A stretch of 64,000 bases of DNA from Solenopsis invicta. Taxonomy: Eukaryota > Arthropoda > Insecta > Hymenoptera > Formicidae. Position 1 is the stretch's first letter; each line of letters begins with the position of its first letter. The stretch lies in assembly GCF_016802725.1 (NCBI RefSeq), contig NC_052664.1:21100405-21164404 (forward strand), given 5' to 3'. The notes under the pieces were generated by a model. It was not told the DNA's origin. It was given only the letters and a program-made list of their open reading frames with translations, and searched no databases. The position numbers and the translations under genes were made by a program. Below are positions 1 through 12,919 of this stretch, piece after piece.

Positions 1-767
1 TATAAGTTATTATCTGTATCCGTTAGGTATCCCGACAATGTATTACGTTAACGCGGCGTAACAAAGTGGAACACCAGTGACCTGCAAGGAATTCAGTATG
101 TGATTGTAAGATAGGCGGCTCTTTTGTTATACGTCCCGATACGCCTAGAATTTGAATGGTGTGTGGGAGTGTGTTAGGAAGCTGGTCAAGTATCTTGTAT
201 CTTCAGGTGCATTAGCGAGCTGCCTGAAAGGTCGCAATAAATTATGTGATAACCGGCGTACTCTCCCTCTCGTGCGCGCGCTCACTTCCTCCTCGTTCCT
301 TTTCTATCCGCCGTCGTTTCCATTTTCCGCACTCCCGTTTCACATCGCTGTGTTCCGTTCTCGTTACGACGGCATAGTTTAAAGGGCGAATTTCCGTTTT
401 GTTATTATTTGAACAGGCCTGAACAGGAGAAATCGATAAATTCCCCCGTTTGGCATCTTCCCACGCCGGAGTCTCGTAGCATTAACCGGAGATTAACATT
501 ACCGCTATTTACACGGATAAGGCTAACGCGGAGAATGAACGGTAAACTGGGGATGACGACGGGAAGTAGGCGAGAAATTCGTTAGAGAAATTTATCGCAA
601 TATATAGGAGTAATTTCAAGGTCCTAGAGAATTTTATGACTTACAAGATGATACGTATTTTATTTCTACGATAGTTACCACCCATAAAGGATATGAAACA
701 TTCAAATGTACATTGATTTACTTACGAAAAGTAAAACATTATTTTTCGCTCGTAGCGGATCTCGGTG
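1..767. other. CpG-containing noncoding patch at left edge
   Basis: Bases 1-600 are moderately GC-rich with many CpG and a pyrimidine-rich tract (255-340). The open frame here (152-382) is short, has no known domain, and is better explained by low stop density. Confidence 0.4.
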
Positions 768-1000
768 AAAAGGGCAATTTTACTGTAGTATCTAAAAAAT
801 TTAGCTACAGATTAGAAACTAACTTTATGTTGGACTATCAAAATAATCATGTAAGACGTTCAAGCATGATGATATTGTTGCAAAAAGTTTTGACATTCTA
901 GCAATTAGTTTAACGTCCAATATAAATTTTTTAATGGCTCAGCATAAATTATTTTCAGATCTGTATTTCAGTAAAATAGTCCTTATATTTTTCAATTTCC
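768..1000. mobile_element. Foldback MITE-like repeat, family A copy 1
   Basis: A left arm (about 775-850) is an imperfect reverse complement of the right arm (about 925-985); for example ATTTAGCTACAGATTAGAAA on the left answers TTTTCAGATCTGTATTTCAG on the right. The centre, around 850-900, holds GCAAAAAGTTTTGACATTCT, which recurs in the other copies. No transposase is present; the short frames inside are not coding. Ends are approximate. Confidence 0.7.
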
Positions 1001-2887
1001 ATAAATTGCGCGCCGATATGATTGTCGGATTTTAAAACGCGATCGTAAATTCAAGCTAGAAATAACATCTCAATTAACTTGATCGTCAAATTTAATAATG
1101 ACGCTACGAGCATCTCAAAATGTTGTAAAAATCTTATTGTGAAAATTATCAGTCAAGATTTGAATCTAGAATCTCCCTCATTTCGTGACGAGCATTTCGT
1201 ACCAATTCAGTTTACGATTGCGTTTACGATTTAAAGTCCGACTACCATATCGTCGCGTAGTTTATGGAACTGAAAAATAAATTTTATACTTGATAATTAT
1301 TAAATGCCAATATCCCCTTTGATCGAAAAAAAATGGCATATCTTACAATATTTCTCGTGTTACTCACATATCGGTCTAATATTCAATTTAATACCGATTT
1401 ATATTGCGGAACGTCGATAAGAAAGTGAACTGACAAATTCTGCAACTATTTGCGCTGTAAATAAACAATTAGTTTGACGTTATTGAGATATCGTTTTATA
1501 TTATTACTTTTAAATGAGTTTGAAAGAAAGAGTGTTCTAGTTTCTACAAAGTTATCGAAGAACAGTTTGAGAGAGTATGCGTAAGTGCGGCGAGTGGGAT
1601 TATACGTTTTTTCGCGACAAGACGATAACGACGCTTAATTGCATAAAGCAATAAAGAAGGATAATAAAAGTGTCTGTGGAGGGAGGAAGAGGGGAAGAGC
1701 ACTTGTCGGTGGACGTTTTCTCTTACCGCTTGCCACTCAACGCAATTTTCTTGTCAGCAAATTTCCCCTTACCTCTCTTGGTTTTAAACGAGAGCAGCAA
1801 CGTCTCGAACAGCTCGAAGTTTTCCTCGGTTATTTACGAGTAGATGCCAATTACAATAATCGGCGAATATTTCCTTTCCGTTCCCCAGGCGTTGCCAGAT
1901 GCCGCAGTTGTCGTCAATATCCGAGATGGAGCTCGGCCCCTTTGAAGTTACACACCGTCTCTATATAAAAAAACGTCCGTGTAACGCAAGTTGTCCCGTA
2001 GCGCAAGACTTTTCCTTTTTTTTTTTATACCTTATGGAAACAAATATTTTACTCTAAAAAGAATATGATTAATTCTTTTTTAATACTTGATTTTTTTAAC
2101 GAATGTAATGTACATCGAATAAAATGGCATACACGGTATAAATTGGCGTGGGATTCAATCAAATGAAATATAACATAACTAGTTATTGAAATAATATTCG
2201 CTATGCAGTTTGTAGTCAAACGAAAACTAATATTCTTTTTAAAGCAAAAAGTAGTAATATGACACCCATTTACATTTTATTCAATAATTTTGTTAATAAT
2301 CAATATTTTCGAGAAAAAAAATTGTCGCGTACACAATTGTCAAATAGGCAATAAAGGTTTTCAATATTGTCTTCTGAAAAAAATATTCGAGAGATTTCAG
2401 AGAAAATTACGTTTTGGATAATTCAGTTCGATACGGAGTCTGAAGTTTTCAGAGAACTCCCAATAGATGTTTGAGGGACTCAGCAGAGGAGAAACCAGGA
2501 CTCGAAGCTTTCGGAGGAAAGTGCGATAGACGTTCTTTTGTCTTTCTTACGTCAAGTTTCGTTTACCTTTTATCTGTCGCAACTGTTTTAGCAAAGCGAC
2601 CGACCGCTATAAAGATGAGAGAGCAATATTCTGGGCAAGAGAACGATATTCTTGCTCGAAACTGTGCTTTGAAAAATTCAATGTTATTCTACAATCAGTT
2701 CTACAAATCAGTATGAACAGAAATAAATGTTACTCGTGACGGGTGAGAGAAATGTTCGCTTTAAATAAAATTTGCTGAAAATTTTTTGACATAACGAAAA
2801 TGAATCTGGCTGTTTCTGTTTAAGATAAATGTACGGAATTGCGCTACTTTGAGAAAGAACTAATTTTTGACAAGTTATTTGAAAAAA
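1001..2887. other. AT-rich stretch without recognised genes
   Basis: Mostly simple AT-rich DNA, with a richer patch at 1560-1990 and another at 2440-2650. Frames of 109 and 81 codons fall in those patches and show no domain, signal peptide or flanking splice logic. Confidence 0.4.
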
Positions 2888-2920
2888 AAATAAATAAATA
2901 AATAAATAAATAAATAAATA
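2888..2920. repeat. (AAAT)n microsatellite
   Basis: Eight units of a TAAA tetranucleotide after an A-run. Confidence 0.95.
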
Positions 2921-3052
2921 GTGTTAGGTAAGACTAAATTTTATTCAAAGTTAACATTGTAAATTAGCGAAAACGTATATAAAAGTTGAAAATAAATATT
3001 TTCAATAAACAATTATTTTTATATTTTATATTAAAAGAATTGAGCGTGAACT

Positions 3053-3094
3053 ATTGCAAATGTCCTGAATTACGAAATTCAGGACATTTGCAAT
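3053..3094. repeat. Perfect 19-bp inverted repeat with 4-nt loop
   Basis: Arms 3053-3071 and 3076-3094 (ATTGCAAATGTCCTGAATT and its exact complement) flank the loop ACGA. An outer GTGA/TCAC pair adds further pairing after a 3-nt bulge. It sits about 30 bp left of an element with inverted ends (3126-3593). Confidence 0.85.
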
Positions 3095-3125
3095 TCACAT
3101 TTAATTACATCGAAATTTTAGGTTG

Positions 3126-3593
3126 TTCCGATTTACGCCACTTAATAGGTACCAAATGACGCTACTCTGTCTGTGTGCTGGCCATCCCTGTGATAATATG
3201 TACAAAAATATGTGTAATTATGTGATTCTTTACTATTTTATCATTTTTTAAACATATTAATGGTGCAAAACCAGAACACTTTTGTATTAACCCAAAATTA
3301 TTTGATTTTATCATTTTGCAGACTATATTGTCGTAGCGACAATTAAAAAATAAACTTAACCATGGACAGTTTGGTAGACAGATTCTCGACATGGGTTTGG
3401 GAACCGACATGGGAACCGCTTTTCACGAAAAATCACATTATATGCGTTTACTTACATTAACGGAGCTATTTGATATTCTCTAACAACGGCTTTTCGGTAA
3501 TGTTTAGACACTATTAATCAACTGTGTTTTATTTTATTACGGGCACAAAACAAATTACGGTGTCGTCATTCGGGTCAGTGGCGTAATTCCGTA
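3126..3593. mobile_element. Short element with terminal inverted repeats, about 465 bp
   Basis: The left end CCGATTTACGCCACTTAATA through AAATGACG (3128-3161) is matched in reverse complement by CGTCATTCGGGTCAGTGGCG through TAATTCCG (3564-3591), with one gap of about 6 nt. The interior has no transposase. A related TTTACGCCACG motif occurs twice at 13556-13589. Confidence 0.6.
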
Positions 3594-6500
3594 CATTTTC
3601 CTATATAGTAATTTTCTCGTCGTATAATTTAGTGACAAATTGTATTATTCCATGATTATGTATATACAGAAATAAGTAGAGACGTAACGGTTGCGCGTAT
3701 TCTACCAAAGGGAATTTAATATTAATTTTCAAACTTCCATTTTCACCGTAACAATCTAACACAAAGGACCGCAATAAGTCCATTATTACGGTTGTTCAAA
3801 TCAAACAACATAGAGAAATGGCCGCGACTGTAAAATTGCAACATTAAGCTAGCGCGATGGGATCACTCTCAATTACCTAACGGTCTCTCCATTATTAACG
3901 ATCCCCTTTAAAATGTGTATCAGTAATGAATGTATGGGTGAAATTTGTCGCGCACGTCGATATAATTTGAAATTTATTAATGCACGACGAGCAGCCGACG
4001 AGCCGGGGCGATGAGAGGCCGATATTTAATATTTATTAGATCGCGACTGCGAACCTATTTCGCGGCTCCCTTTATAAATCCACCAGGTCAAAGGAACACC
4101 GAGAATTCTTTACGGTTCGTTTTAGCTCTTCAATAACGGACCCGTGGCAGGATACGTGACGAGAGATTTTCCAGCGAATTTTATGTCAGTGACCATCGGT
4201 TCCGCGGCACGTGGACGTATCCGTAAACTCATTCGAATCGTTCCATATCAGTCATTGTGACAGCGACACGGTTTAACGACATCTAACTCGTCCGATATAC
4301 CGTCGTGCGCGGAGAAAATATTATAGGATAAATTACACAAACAATATTATTAACAATATTTTGTAATAAAGCTGAATTATGGCGATATTATAGTATTTAT
4401 CTCGGAAAAATTGGCAATCACTATAGAAACATTTTCATCGTCACACATTAATAAAAATTATAACATATATTATGAAATGTTGCATCGTATTTAAATCTAT
4501 GAAACGAACATGAAAATTGATAATTTTATTCTAACAAGTCATCGTATTAATATTTTTTGCAATTTTGAAAACAGTAAGATTTTGCAGTAAAACATATAAT
4601 TTATGTAAAATGAAGCACTCAGGTTAGTTAGATTTGTTTCAAATTATATATTATAATATTCGAAAAATTATAATCATTCTTTTATAAAGACACAACGACT
4701 TTGAATAAAAATGTTGTAATTTTTATCGTAATATCAGTATCGTAACATCAGGATAACAATAACTTTATAATGTAATCTATATCACAATATTTTCCCCGCT
4801 CGCAAAAGGTTGTAAAAGGTTTATTATTGCGTTTTACTTTTTAATCGCTTTTCATAAGTTGACGATACATCCTCCTCTTTTCTTTGTTATTGCAGAACTT
4901 TTCTTCTTTCACAAAATAGTATAGAATCTCTTTTTCTCTCTAAGAAAGTTATTGAAGATAACGTTGCTTGAGGACTCAAGGTAAACACCCTACACTTATC
5001 TCTTGTTCTTCGTACAGGTTACTTTTATACCTCGTTGCGTCTTCGCGTATCCACGTGCAAATCTGCGCATCTGTGAGAACGAGCTCGCTCGTTGTTCCTT
5101 CCTGGAACATATTTTTGATAGTGATATAAGAGCAAATGAAAAATATCGACCTCACGTGGCTTATATAAGCTGAAAAATATCGCGTTACCTGGCTCATACG
5201 CTGAATATATCATCACGTCCACACACATACACACATACACGTATATGTTATGAATATAGAATGTCCACGAGATTTAACTGTTGACTTAATATTCCCTCTA
5301 CCCACTTCTTTTTCTCGCCGACATTCTTATCGCGCGAGTAGAACTCTGGCTAAGTACGACTGATAACGCGTCAATATTTTATGTGAAAGTTGTCGAACGT
5401 AAATTGCAATTTTGTAACGTTAATTTTTCATTACTGCATTCATATAAATTGGTATTTTGATTTAATTAGATGTTCATTGGGTGTACTAAAAAAATATTCT
5501 CTATCTTTTTATCAATTTTTTTTATAATCGAAATTGCATGTACGTAAGAGCGCACGTAATAATTTTCTATTTCGCTATCCCTTCAGACATTTATGCATAC
5601 ACATACGTATGTACAATTTCCATAGAAACAACCTCTTGTAGTAACGACTCTCTTCCATCTATTCATTTTTGAATTATGCGCGAAAATGTTCCTCGTGTTC
5701 ATGAAAATACCTCATTAAAATTAAAATTAACGTTATAATTTTACATAATCCATTATGTGATATCCCATTGTCTGACAAAAAAATCTCGAGATAAATGTAC
5801 AGTCCTTCGTACGAAGCAACTTTTACCTCTGGTAGGGTTCGACGACAAAAAAATGTGAAGACCGCGTTGAGGCAATGAGCGGCAAAGGAAAAGTTTAATA
5901 ACCGCTCTTAGGCGACAGCGTGGGCGCAACAAGAATAATTGACGCAAAACCGCCACGGCAATGGTCTTCGCGGGCGTTGTGTTATGATTTATGCTTCATC
6001 GAGAACACGCCGGCCAACTCCGCTATGTTCGTGCAGTATTACTGTCGCAGTTTTACCGGCCATTAGCCCCATGTATGATGCATCCCTTTACGGTTTACCA
6101 CTTTATTAACACTTCGACCGTCGCATCGAAGGTGAATGTGAATGTATTCGTACCTCATCGAGGCTTACGCTACTTGTATATGGATGATAATCTCATTTTC
6201 CATTTATTTCGCATTTGTACTTGTCACTCGTACGTCGTTAATGCGAATTGAAGAAGTTTTCTCTAGCCGGAATGATAAAAAGTAAGCAATTTTTGCTGGC
6301 ATTAAAAAGAAATCGAAAAAGTGTTTATAGCTTAAATTTTGTGTACTTCTCGTATTAAACTTAAGCAATATTTTAAAACTCATTTTTTGCATTTTCTGTT
6401 ATTATAAACTGCAATAAAAAAAAAGAATCAAATTATAAATTCAGTGGTAAGGGTAAAAGAGAAATTTATACTTTGAATTTATACATGTACTTTGAACTTT

Positions 6501-6800
6501 GCTAATTTATTATTGTAATATATTATGAATATTAATCCAGAAAATTTGTAACTTTCGAGCAAATCAAATTAGTTTTACACACGTATTTGTTTTGAGAAGT
6601 ATTTTTTATAATAATTATATTTAGCTTGAAAAGAAAACTTTTAATTTCTTGCTTTTTTAAAATACTGATCTTGATTACGCAACTTCCATAATAATAAGAA
6701 GTCTCAGAAGTGAAAGAAAAATTATGCTACCTAAGTATACTAAAAAGTATTCTACTCAAAGCGACGCGAGTATAACGATAACATATATTTGTTTTTACAG
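3594..6800. other. Noncoding DNA left of the candidate 57-nt exon
   Basis: CpG-rich patches lie at 3900-4300 and 5780-6180; the rest is AT-rich apart from the possible element at 4304-4803. A CA-rich tract occurs at 5220-5240. The minus-strand frames at 4976-5240 and 5753-5956 are short and unrecognised. Confidence 0.4.
4304..4803. mobile_element. Possible non-autonomous element with inverted ends, about 500 bp
   Basis: The left end GCGCGGAGAAAATATTATAG (4307 onward) resembles the reverse complement of the right end, ATCACAATATTTTCCCCGCT (4781-4800). A diverged relative of its right half appears near 8690-8905 (CATTCTGTTATAAAA, TAATATCAG, GGGAAAAG, GCGCGCTC). Confidence 0.45.
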
Positions 6801-6857
6801 GAACCGTCCAATAGAGGCCCTCTTCTCGCTCAAACGCCCCTAAGGCAGCTGTCTACG
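6801..6857 (+). other. Candidate 57-nt internal exon (coding microexon or 5'-UTR exon)
   Basis: The segment is flanked by a T-rich tract ending in TTTTTACAG (to 6800) and by a strong donor, ACG|GTGAGT (GT at 6858-6859). Its composition is clearly richer in G+C than the AT-rich DNA on both sides. It is 57 nt, a multiple of three, and only one frame is open through it: EPSNRGPLLAQTPLRQLST, with phase 0 on both sides; the other two frames contain stops. An open frame of 19 codons can occur by chance, so coding status is not proven. If it is spliced directly to the exon at 58172, the frame meets a stop after three codons, so in that transcript it would be untranslated leader. I do not recognise the peptide. 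The strand matches that of the signal-peptide exon. Confidence 0.42.
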
Positions 6858-7129
6858 GTGAGTCTTTGCGTCACTTAATTCTTTTTTGCACTGCTTAACT
6901 CATAAACCCGATTGCCCAATAACAACGAAAGCAGCAAGCTTTTACGGACCGTGTTTGCGCAAACAAGAAATTCCGCTTTTACGTGTAAATCTTCTTGAGA
7001 AATTTATTATGCTTATAAACAATAATAAATCATTTCTCAGCAGCTAGTAAAATGAATTAAAAATGAATTCACTATCCTGTTGAGTTATAAAATAAGATAA
7101 AGTTAAAACAAACAAATAATAACGGCAAT

Positions 7130-7620
7130 GATAATAAACGATGCCGAGAAACGGCAAAACGGAAGTTATTTTTGTGCGTCGAGATATAATTCGCGACTAT
7201 CCCGCTTGAAGATCGCTCCAAATCCGGAGATCACGCGAATTAAATTAATTATAGTACGCAGCGAAGATAACGATATGCTAATTCGTACGTAAGGACGACG
7301 AGTTTCATGGCGTTAAGCCCCGTAATTGCGAGCGCGACGACAATACGTAACGCTGTAACGAACCGGGTTACGGCAATAACCCGCGCCAACAGCGCCAATT
7401 AATTTATTATAACAATTCTACCTTTCAGTTAGTAAACAATACCGGCGACGGGAGGAATTATGTACCGCGAGACTGCTGTGTCATGTCTCGGCGTGTGCGA
7501 TTGCGTCCGTGTGTCTGCCTCGGTGTGAGTGCGGCGCGTACCTAATAATAATTCCGAAGTGACGTAATTAATTCGCCATTGATCGAAATTTGAAATTCCG
7601 GCGAAACTAAAATCCTCCGT
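7130..7620. promoter_or_regulatory. CpG-rich patch, possible cis-regulatory DNA
   Basis: Just right of the candidate exon is a patch with dense CpG, no long open frame, and several TAATTA-type cores (AATTAAATTAATTATA, TAATTAATT) that homeodomain proteins can bind. In compact insect introns, such non-coding GC-richer islands are often enhancers; here this is inference from composition alone. Confidence 0.3.
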
Positions 7621-7750
7621 AAATTGCTAAGCTGTTTCAATATTCAACGATTAATAAACTTTTTGGAATGAGCTTTTTGGAAGTGTTTCTCAAATTAAGT
7701 CGTTTTTTTAAGAAATTTTTTGAATGAACAAAATATTCTGAAGATCGCAA

Positions 7751-7774
7751 GAGAGAAAGAGAGAGAGAGAGAGA
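7751..7774. repeat. (GA)n microsatellite
   Basis: GA dinucleotides with one GAAA interruption. Confidence 0.9.
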
Positions 7775-7779
7775 AATGT

Positions 7780-10240
7780 TTTTTTTATTTGAAAATTTTG
7801 TGCTAAATTTAAAGGACATTTTTTTAATTTAGTTACTCACAACTTTAAAATTGTTAAGGAAACATTTATTTTATCGAGAAAAATGTCCAATTAAGGATTG
7901 AAAACTTTGGATAAATGATGAGAGAATAAATTTTTGAGAGTAGATTCCTCGGAAGCGAAAATTCGACTTCAAATCGAAGTCTGTATAAATAAATGATTGA
8001 TTCATTAGATCTGGAACATTTTATGTTCTGAAAGAGAGAAATGAGCGATAGTTGGGGATCGGCTTGAGCCTTGTCCCTCGCCGTAACCGATCGCGTTTCT
8101 TCAACATTCCAAGAAGCGTTAAACCAGAAACTGCGAGGGCGGAATACGCTTGGAGAACTTCGTGTCTAATGGTTCGTAAAATTGAATGTCGTGCACGTCG
8201 GGCAGGAATAATAATTGATAATAACTACGAAGTAACGAAGATATGACGCGTTAGTCGCTTGCCAGTCATGGCTCGTTCGTTGCTGAGAATTTTCGCGAAT
8301 CTAACAAGATTAAAGATGTCAATATTAAAATATTTCAGAACCAAATAAATCGTTCATCTGTAATTAATCAATAATTCTTCATTATCCGTTGTTTAAACTA
8401 CGGGAACGTAACAAAACACACGTCATCCTTTTTAGTTTACACGCGCATGATGGATTTTATCAATATTAAAACTAAATATTGACGATATTATTAATATAGA
8501 TGTATTGCACGTGTTACATATTTTTATGAGGAATAACTATTTAAAATTTGCTACAATAAAGTTATATACATGCATAAATACAAAATTTGTAATAAATAAG
8601 TATTATATTAATTTCATTAATTTTCTCTCTCAGAAATTTTTAAATAATTCAAATTTTAACATTTTTATATAATATTGCAATAGATACGTCGAAAACATGA
8701 TCATTCTGTTATAAAATTAAATATTTTATAAAATAAAACTTTACTAGATAATTGAATACAATATTTTATACGTATAGTTTTAAAATTGTGAATTAATTTA
8801 ATTTGCAAAGCCTAATGAAAAACTTAAAGGTTGCAGTAATATCAGAATTGTAACTAAAATTAAATATCAAATATTAACATCGGGAAAAGTTTTTCTCTGC
8901 GCGCTCAAAATAAATTATATTTACACAAAAGGATTATTCGGTTAATTTCCACATTATATTATTGTATTATTATTGTTAATTTTTGTTATTTAACTGTTTT
9001 GTTATTTAGTTCATTACGTGTAGATGATGTGGAAATTATATTAATCACCATATATTAAAACAAGATTAAAAATTTCAATGTATACTTGTACATTTCGGTT
9101 GAAAAAAATTGAGATTTGAGTAACTGATTCTGTTATATCTGCTGATATTAATATTGTAGATAACACACCGAAAATGTACTATTCAATAATCCAAATGAAT
9201 ATGTACGACCAGAAAAGAGCAGTACGTATAATTATACTATCGAATCAATATCAAATTTGACTTTAATAAAATTGCTCGCACAATTATAAATCTTTCACGC
9301 TTATTAAATTGTCAAAATATACAATTTTCACAATGACAGCTGATACGAAGTAACGTGTGTTGATACTTATAACGAGCGTGATATAATTTATTTTAATCTT
9401 CAAAAACAAATCAATTTTTAATCGCAAATAAAATTACTTACATAGTAGTAGTAATTCCTATTTATTAAAAATATTAAAATACATAACGTGACAGCTGTTT
9501 GCGAAATAAGTAATGTAAGCATTGCCAAAGAATTGATCAGCATTGAAGAAACGCAAAAGAGAAAATTCCAATTATATACATGCTTCTTTGAAGAATTAAA
9601 AATTGTACTATTAGTATAAAATAATTAGCACTAATTTTACTAATTAGTATTAAAAATTGATTTAGGCAGATTTTGCATTATAAAATAATCTTAAAATAAA
9701 TCTTATATAAATTAAATATAAATAATAAATGTACTTTTATAGTTTTTTTAAATTCCGAGAAGAGTGAAATACACATGTGCAATATTTATCAAAATTTAAT
9801 TCGTAAATTGGAAAACAAAGTTGTATATTATGTACACAATGTAAACTGTAAATCTGAATTATCATATCTCCCGACAATTTAAGTCTACATGCAAAATTAA
9901 AGCACGTATTTAACTACCGATTACTGCACACTTTGTACGACAATACGAATTATAATAAAGACGATTTTTATATTGTTTTATCACGCGCGCACAAGTAAGT
10001 TGGCGTGTTTCCGGTTGACTGCGATGCGCTAACTGCATCTGGAGTGCAATGAACGCGAGTTCGCGACGAGGTAGTCGAATAGCAGAAGGGTTAAAGAGGC
10101 CGCGGGGGGTGAGATGTACACTGCTGCAAAAGCAACGACCGGGGCTGACCTGAATCTGCGGACGGTGCGATGAAAAGGGAACGACAAAAGCTGCGATCTG
10201 CGGCACGAGAGTGAAAATACTAAAATAGGCCGCGAAACTA
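7780..10240. other. AT-rich stretch with a CpG-rich end
   Basis: 8040-8290 and 9980-10220 are CpG-rich; the remainder is AT-rich. A diverged relative of the 4304-4803 element covers roughly 8690-8905. CAATGACAG...ACGAAGTAA at 9338 recurs near 33141. No gene recognised. Confidence 0.4.
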
Positions 10241-10244
10241 CCTT

Positions 10245-10428
<184 letters not shown>

Positions 10429-11299
10429 CGCGTTTTCATCCCTTCAAATTGTAACATATAGCAGCCAATCGTGTTAAGGATGTTTTAATCCAATTCGAGC
10501 TAAAAGTTAACGAAATTTAAAAACTGAAGGTTTCTCTGAAGTTTACTCTTTTTTTTCCTAATGAACAATAAAAAATTTTAGTCGCGGATGCCCGAATTTT
10601 GGCTCTGAAACTAGTTACAAAGAGGAAAACAATAAAAAATTTGATTTATAATATTTTTTGCAGCTAAAGTTAGTATATTCTGCTGCAGGATTAAACAAAT
10701 AATTTTTAAACGAGAAAGTGAATCTAAATGAATTTTTGCTTGAATATTCATTAGAGTTTCATTAGTATATGTACAAATTTTGATTTAATTGGTAATGCTA
10801 CTTCCTCATAAAATTTGCAAATAAGTACTGCAAAACGTGATTTTAAATACATAAGAATTATTAGTAAACAAAAAATTAAATAACTTTTAAACCAATAAAT
10901 AAATTATACTCAATTTTTATATAATGCTCGAATATAATACTGGAATATTCTTTGAAAGTTTTATATATTTTTTGGTAATGTCTTAATACGTCACGCATAT
11001 ATTCTTAAAGATCAAAGAAAGTGTACAGTTGTGATTTGCGCTATTTAATGTTTAAGTGATGTCGCAGTAGAAAGAAACGATTTTATTTGTGATATGAAAA
11101 CGTGAAATCACTCGCATTGCGGTGAGAGGGTATGAATTTACTTTTGAGTTTGCAGAAGGAACATTATTTGCCATAATTGAAAGCAGAAACTTTGCAATAC
11201 ATAATTTTTGTAGGAAATAGATCCGGCCTTAAATCTGTATTCTTTTTTAGAATGAAGAAAGCACGATCTCCATTTTCTGTAGAGATTACGCGTTGCGAA

Positions 11300-12560
11300 G
11301 CTTCATGGAAAGCTCCGTGATTTCCATTTTTTAAATATGGATTTGAGACAGTTTGAATATAAGTTCCTCAATTTTCCTGCGAATAAACTCGCGACAGCGG
11401 AGAGATGAGTAAAACAACGTCGAATAAAAGGGTAAACACACGTATTATAAACCCCCGCACAAATCCCGCGCAGAAAACAACGCGCAGTTTGTTTTTAATT
11501 TAAGCGCAACGCAAGTCCCGAAGATAAAACGTGAAACGGGGGATAAATCGCGTTAAAGTTTCATATCTCCACTGCAGATGATTATTAATGTTTAACGTCG
11601 CCCTACTGCACTCTTTTCATCCCTCTACAGCGCAAATTGCGAGTAACATCACCCCGTAGACATCGTGAAGGGAGGAGGCAGATGATAAGATCGAGTAGTG
11701 GAAGGGGAAGGGGGGAGAGAGAAAGAGAGAGAGAAAAAAAGGAAAAAACGATACCAAAATTCATCGATGTAATCGAGATCGACGTTGTCGATGGTAAAAG
11801 TTGAAGGGTATAAATTTCACCGTGACGCGGAGGAGTATACCTGCGAGCGTTAGTTACGTCACTATTGTGCAGCACGTCGGAGAAGCTCCGAAGATCCGAA
11901 GACACCCGCCAACTGCGGGGACTTCGGGACCGGGGCAAATTAGTTCCGTTCGAATTTCGTGTCGTAATCCCTGGGCACGCGAGAAACGTCAGAAAGAACG
12001 ACGTTCGTATAAAGCATCCTGTACACCCGCTCCTCCCCCGAGGATTCTCGCGAACGTGAGAGCTTTGCATGCCGCCCGATCTGAACGCTCACCACTGTAC
12101 GTGCTTCCGATTTTTAAACAAAATATCGCGCGCACGCAGTCTAGATCGAAGCGCAGAACATGCTACGCTCTTGAATGTTTTTTTTTCTTTTTTAAATGCG
12201 GATTAGAAGGAACTACGTTATTCAAGCGTGATACAATAATAAAAATAAAATTTTGAAATATTTCAGAAACGTCGTATTCTTCGCGTTCTCTGATTCTTTT
12301 CGTAGTACAGGAGGAAGCAAGGGTATGACGTTTGTACATCGCTCGTGGTTAAATAAATAAAATACAAGCAATGTATATATAAAAACAGGATGATTTTTAC
12401 ACGCGAGGATATATACTTACATCTTTTTATTTGACATTTTATTCCATTCCTCCGCCGTGAGTTTATTCGTAAGAAAATTGAAGATCTTATTTTCAAACTG
12501 TCTCAAATCCATATTTAGCAAATGGAATGAAATCACGAAAGCTCTACAAGTCTATGGAAG
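11300..12560. repeat. Long inverted repeat: arms of about 140 bp around a 1 kb CpG-rich core
   Basis: Left arm about 11300-11435, right arm about 12415-12560. A 26-bp block beginning TAAATATGGATTTGAGACAG (left from 11332) is identical in reverse complement on the right (ending near 12516), and the similarity continues inward through CAATTTTC, CGAATAAACTC and GTC-AATAAAA. The core (11440-12410) is CpG-rich, contains a GA-rich run at 11714-11734 and has overlapping frames on both strands (minus 11603-12070, plus 11801-12256) with no recognisable domain. It could be a long-TIR element of about 1.26 kb or an inverted local duplication. Confidence 0.75.
11714..11734. repeat. (GA)n purine tract
   Basis: GA repeat with one interruption, preceded by a G-rich purine stretch from 11699, inside the core of the long inverted repeat. 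Confidence 0.85.
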
Positions 12561-12919
12561 ACTTATAGATTGCTTTTTTCTTTTTTCCTTTTCTTTACAA
12601 GTATATATGCGTATAAAGAAAATGAAATTCATCTTTCGGGCATTTTTACTCTTGAGATATGCATTTCCATAATAAAAACCAACTAGAATAAAATTCGAAC
12701 CAAAAAACTTTGAAGGGATAGTTTTCCACTAACATCCATCGTATCGCGGGATCGAAGTTTCTTCCTCGAGAATGGAGCGCGTAAAGATTGGCTGTAGAAC
12801 TTTCTCATTCAGATGTGCTTACAAAGAGCTCTGGCCTGGTTGCGTCCGCGATAGATGACGATTCGAACAAGAAACTGACGAGCTAGTTTTGGACAATCTT
12901 ATCTTAACAATATAATAAT

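Noticed and set aside
11603..12256. Opposing frames of 155 (minus) and 151 (plus) codons inside the long inverted repeat
   Set aside because: They overlap antiparallel and contain low-complexity Ser-Leu runs from the GA tract; no transposase motif is visible.
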